Origin: Actinomycetales bacterium
GTDB taxonomy: Bacteria; Actinomycetota; Actinomycetes; Actinomycetales; Dermatophilaceae
Direction: 5' to 3'
DNA length: 64,000 nucleotides
Assembly: GCA_016715285.1 (NCBI GenBank)
Contig: JADKAO010000002.1
Span: 310,001-374,000 of the forward strand
Position numbers and translations under genes: made by a program. This document shows, piece after piece, positions 63,785-64,000 of this stretch. The notes below the pieces were generated by a model that made no database searches, was not told the origin of the DNA, and saw only the letters and a list, made by a program, of their open reading frames with translations. Positions within the stretch are counted from its first letter, which is position 1. Each line of letters opens with the position of its first letter.

Positions 63785-64000
63785 CCACGCAGCCACCCCC
63801 CGACTCGGCCATCCCCCGAGTCGATACCCCAAACCCAAGCCCCACTCGGCAACCGGTATCGAATCCGGGAGGCCCCGACCGAGTCGATACCCCAAACCCA
63901 AGCCCCACTCGGCAACCGGTATCGAATCCGGGGGGCCCCGCCCGAGTCGATGCCCCAAACCCAAGCCCCACTCGGCAAGCGGTATCGAATCAGGGGGAGG
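63781..64000 (+). CDS. open frame running through the repeat array to the window end
   Basis: ATG 63781 overlaps the ABC gene stop (ATGA). The frame reads MTTQPPPDSAIPRVDTPNPSP and remains open through all three repeat units, because their 63-bp period is a multiple of three. It may be the N-terminus of the permease with repeats inserted, or a chance opening before the true start. Incomplete at the window edge. Confidence 0.3.
   Translation, partial: MTTQPPPDSAIPRVDTPNPSPTRQPVSNPGGPDRVDTPNPSPTRQPVSNPGGPARVDAPNPSPTRQAVSNQGE
63821..63988. repeat. array of three TCGATACC...GGTATCGA units, exact 63-bp period
   Basis: Left arms start at 63821, 63884 and 63947. Unit and spacer are nearly identical in the first two; the third has TCGATGCC and AAGCGGTATCGA. 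May continue beyond the window. Confidence 0.9.

Overview
The window is high-GC DNA from an actinobacterium, most likely a member of Micrococcales. This rests on the HspR-controlled clpB and dnaK-grpE-dnaJ-hspR loci, an lprG/P55-type lipoprotein-transporter pair, actinobacterial two-component pairs and frequent GTG starts. No rRNA, tRNA or CRISPR locus was recognised. Many genes between 0.5 and 26 kb (dedA, xth, the P55-like transporter, clpB, glycosyltransferases) read as one protein only if single-base indels are allowed. Most genes beyond 26 kb are clean. Much of this is probably sequence error rather than decay.

Layout. 0.5-10 kb: broken dedA, internally deleted lemA, pyrE, a small hypothetical, an SDR, xth, the lprG-P55 pair and an EF-G-like GTPase. 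10-15.4 kb: an HhH-domain lipoprotein and a hypothetical, then an unusual operon of two TPR membrane proteins flanking a TPR-AAA ATPase. 15.6-16.7 kb: decayed IS110 element. 17-19.7 kb: clpB. 19.8-27.4 kb: two converging operons (epimerase, two glycosyltransferases and an unknown on +; KAS III, MBL hydrolase and an F390-synthetase-like enzyme on -), together a candidate uncharacterised lipid or glycolipid pathway. 27.5-31 kb: macro-domain protein and a CstR-like/SQR/TusE-like/DsrE2-like sulfide operon. 31.2-39 kb: a response regulator with two duplicated giant kinases, and a second kinase/regulator pair. 39.3-43.5 kb: dnaK operon. 44.3-53.3 kb: accessory island of small overlapping hypotheticals resembling immunity genes, a VapBC45-like pair and a KAP NTPase fragment. 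53.5-54.8 kb: intact-looking IS110 element. 54.9-58.2 kb: MerR-regulated ABC exporter. 58.3-64 kb: secreted protein, VapBC, GyrI-like, YbaK-like and quinone reductase genes, and a PadR-controlled ABC transporter running off the end.

Two sequence-scale signals stand out. First, the motif GGTATGCCGT (core GTATGCCG) occurs roughly 110-120 times by eye on both strands, in genes and between them, often as close inverted pairs that form hairpins at gene ends. It behaves like a DNA-uptake or other genome-wide signal sequence and is nearly absent from the 44-53 kb island. Second, about 27 copies of a ~43-bp palindromic unit, TCGATACC-(about 26 nt)-GGTATCGA, lie singly or in tandem at 60-, 63- or 86-bp periods in nine intergenic regions.

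The island is bounded by two diverged ~330-bp direct repeats that include the operator of the downstream merR gene. The right copy is split by the second IS110 element, so the left copy serves as an empty site and fixes the IS ends.
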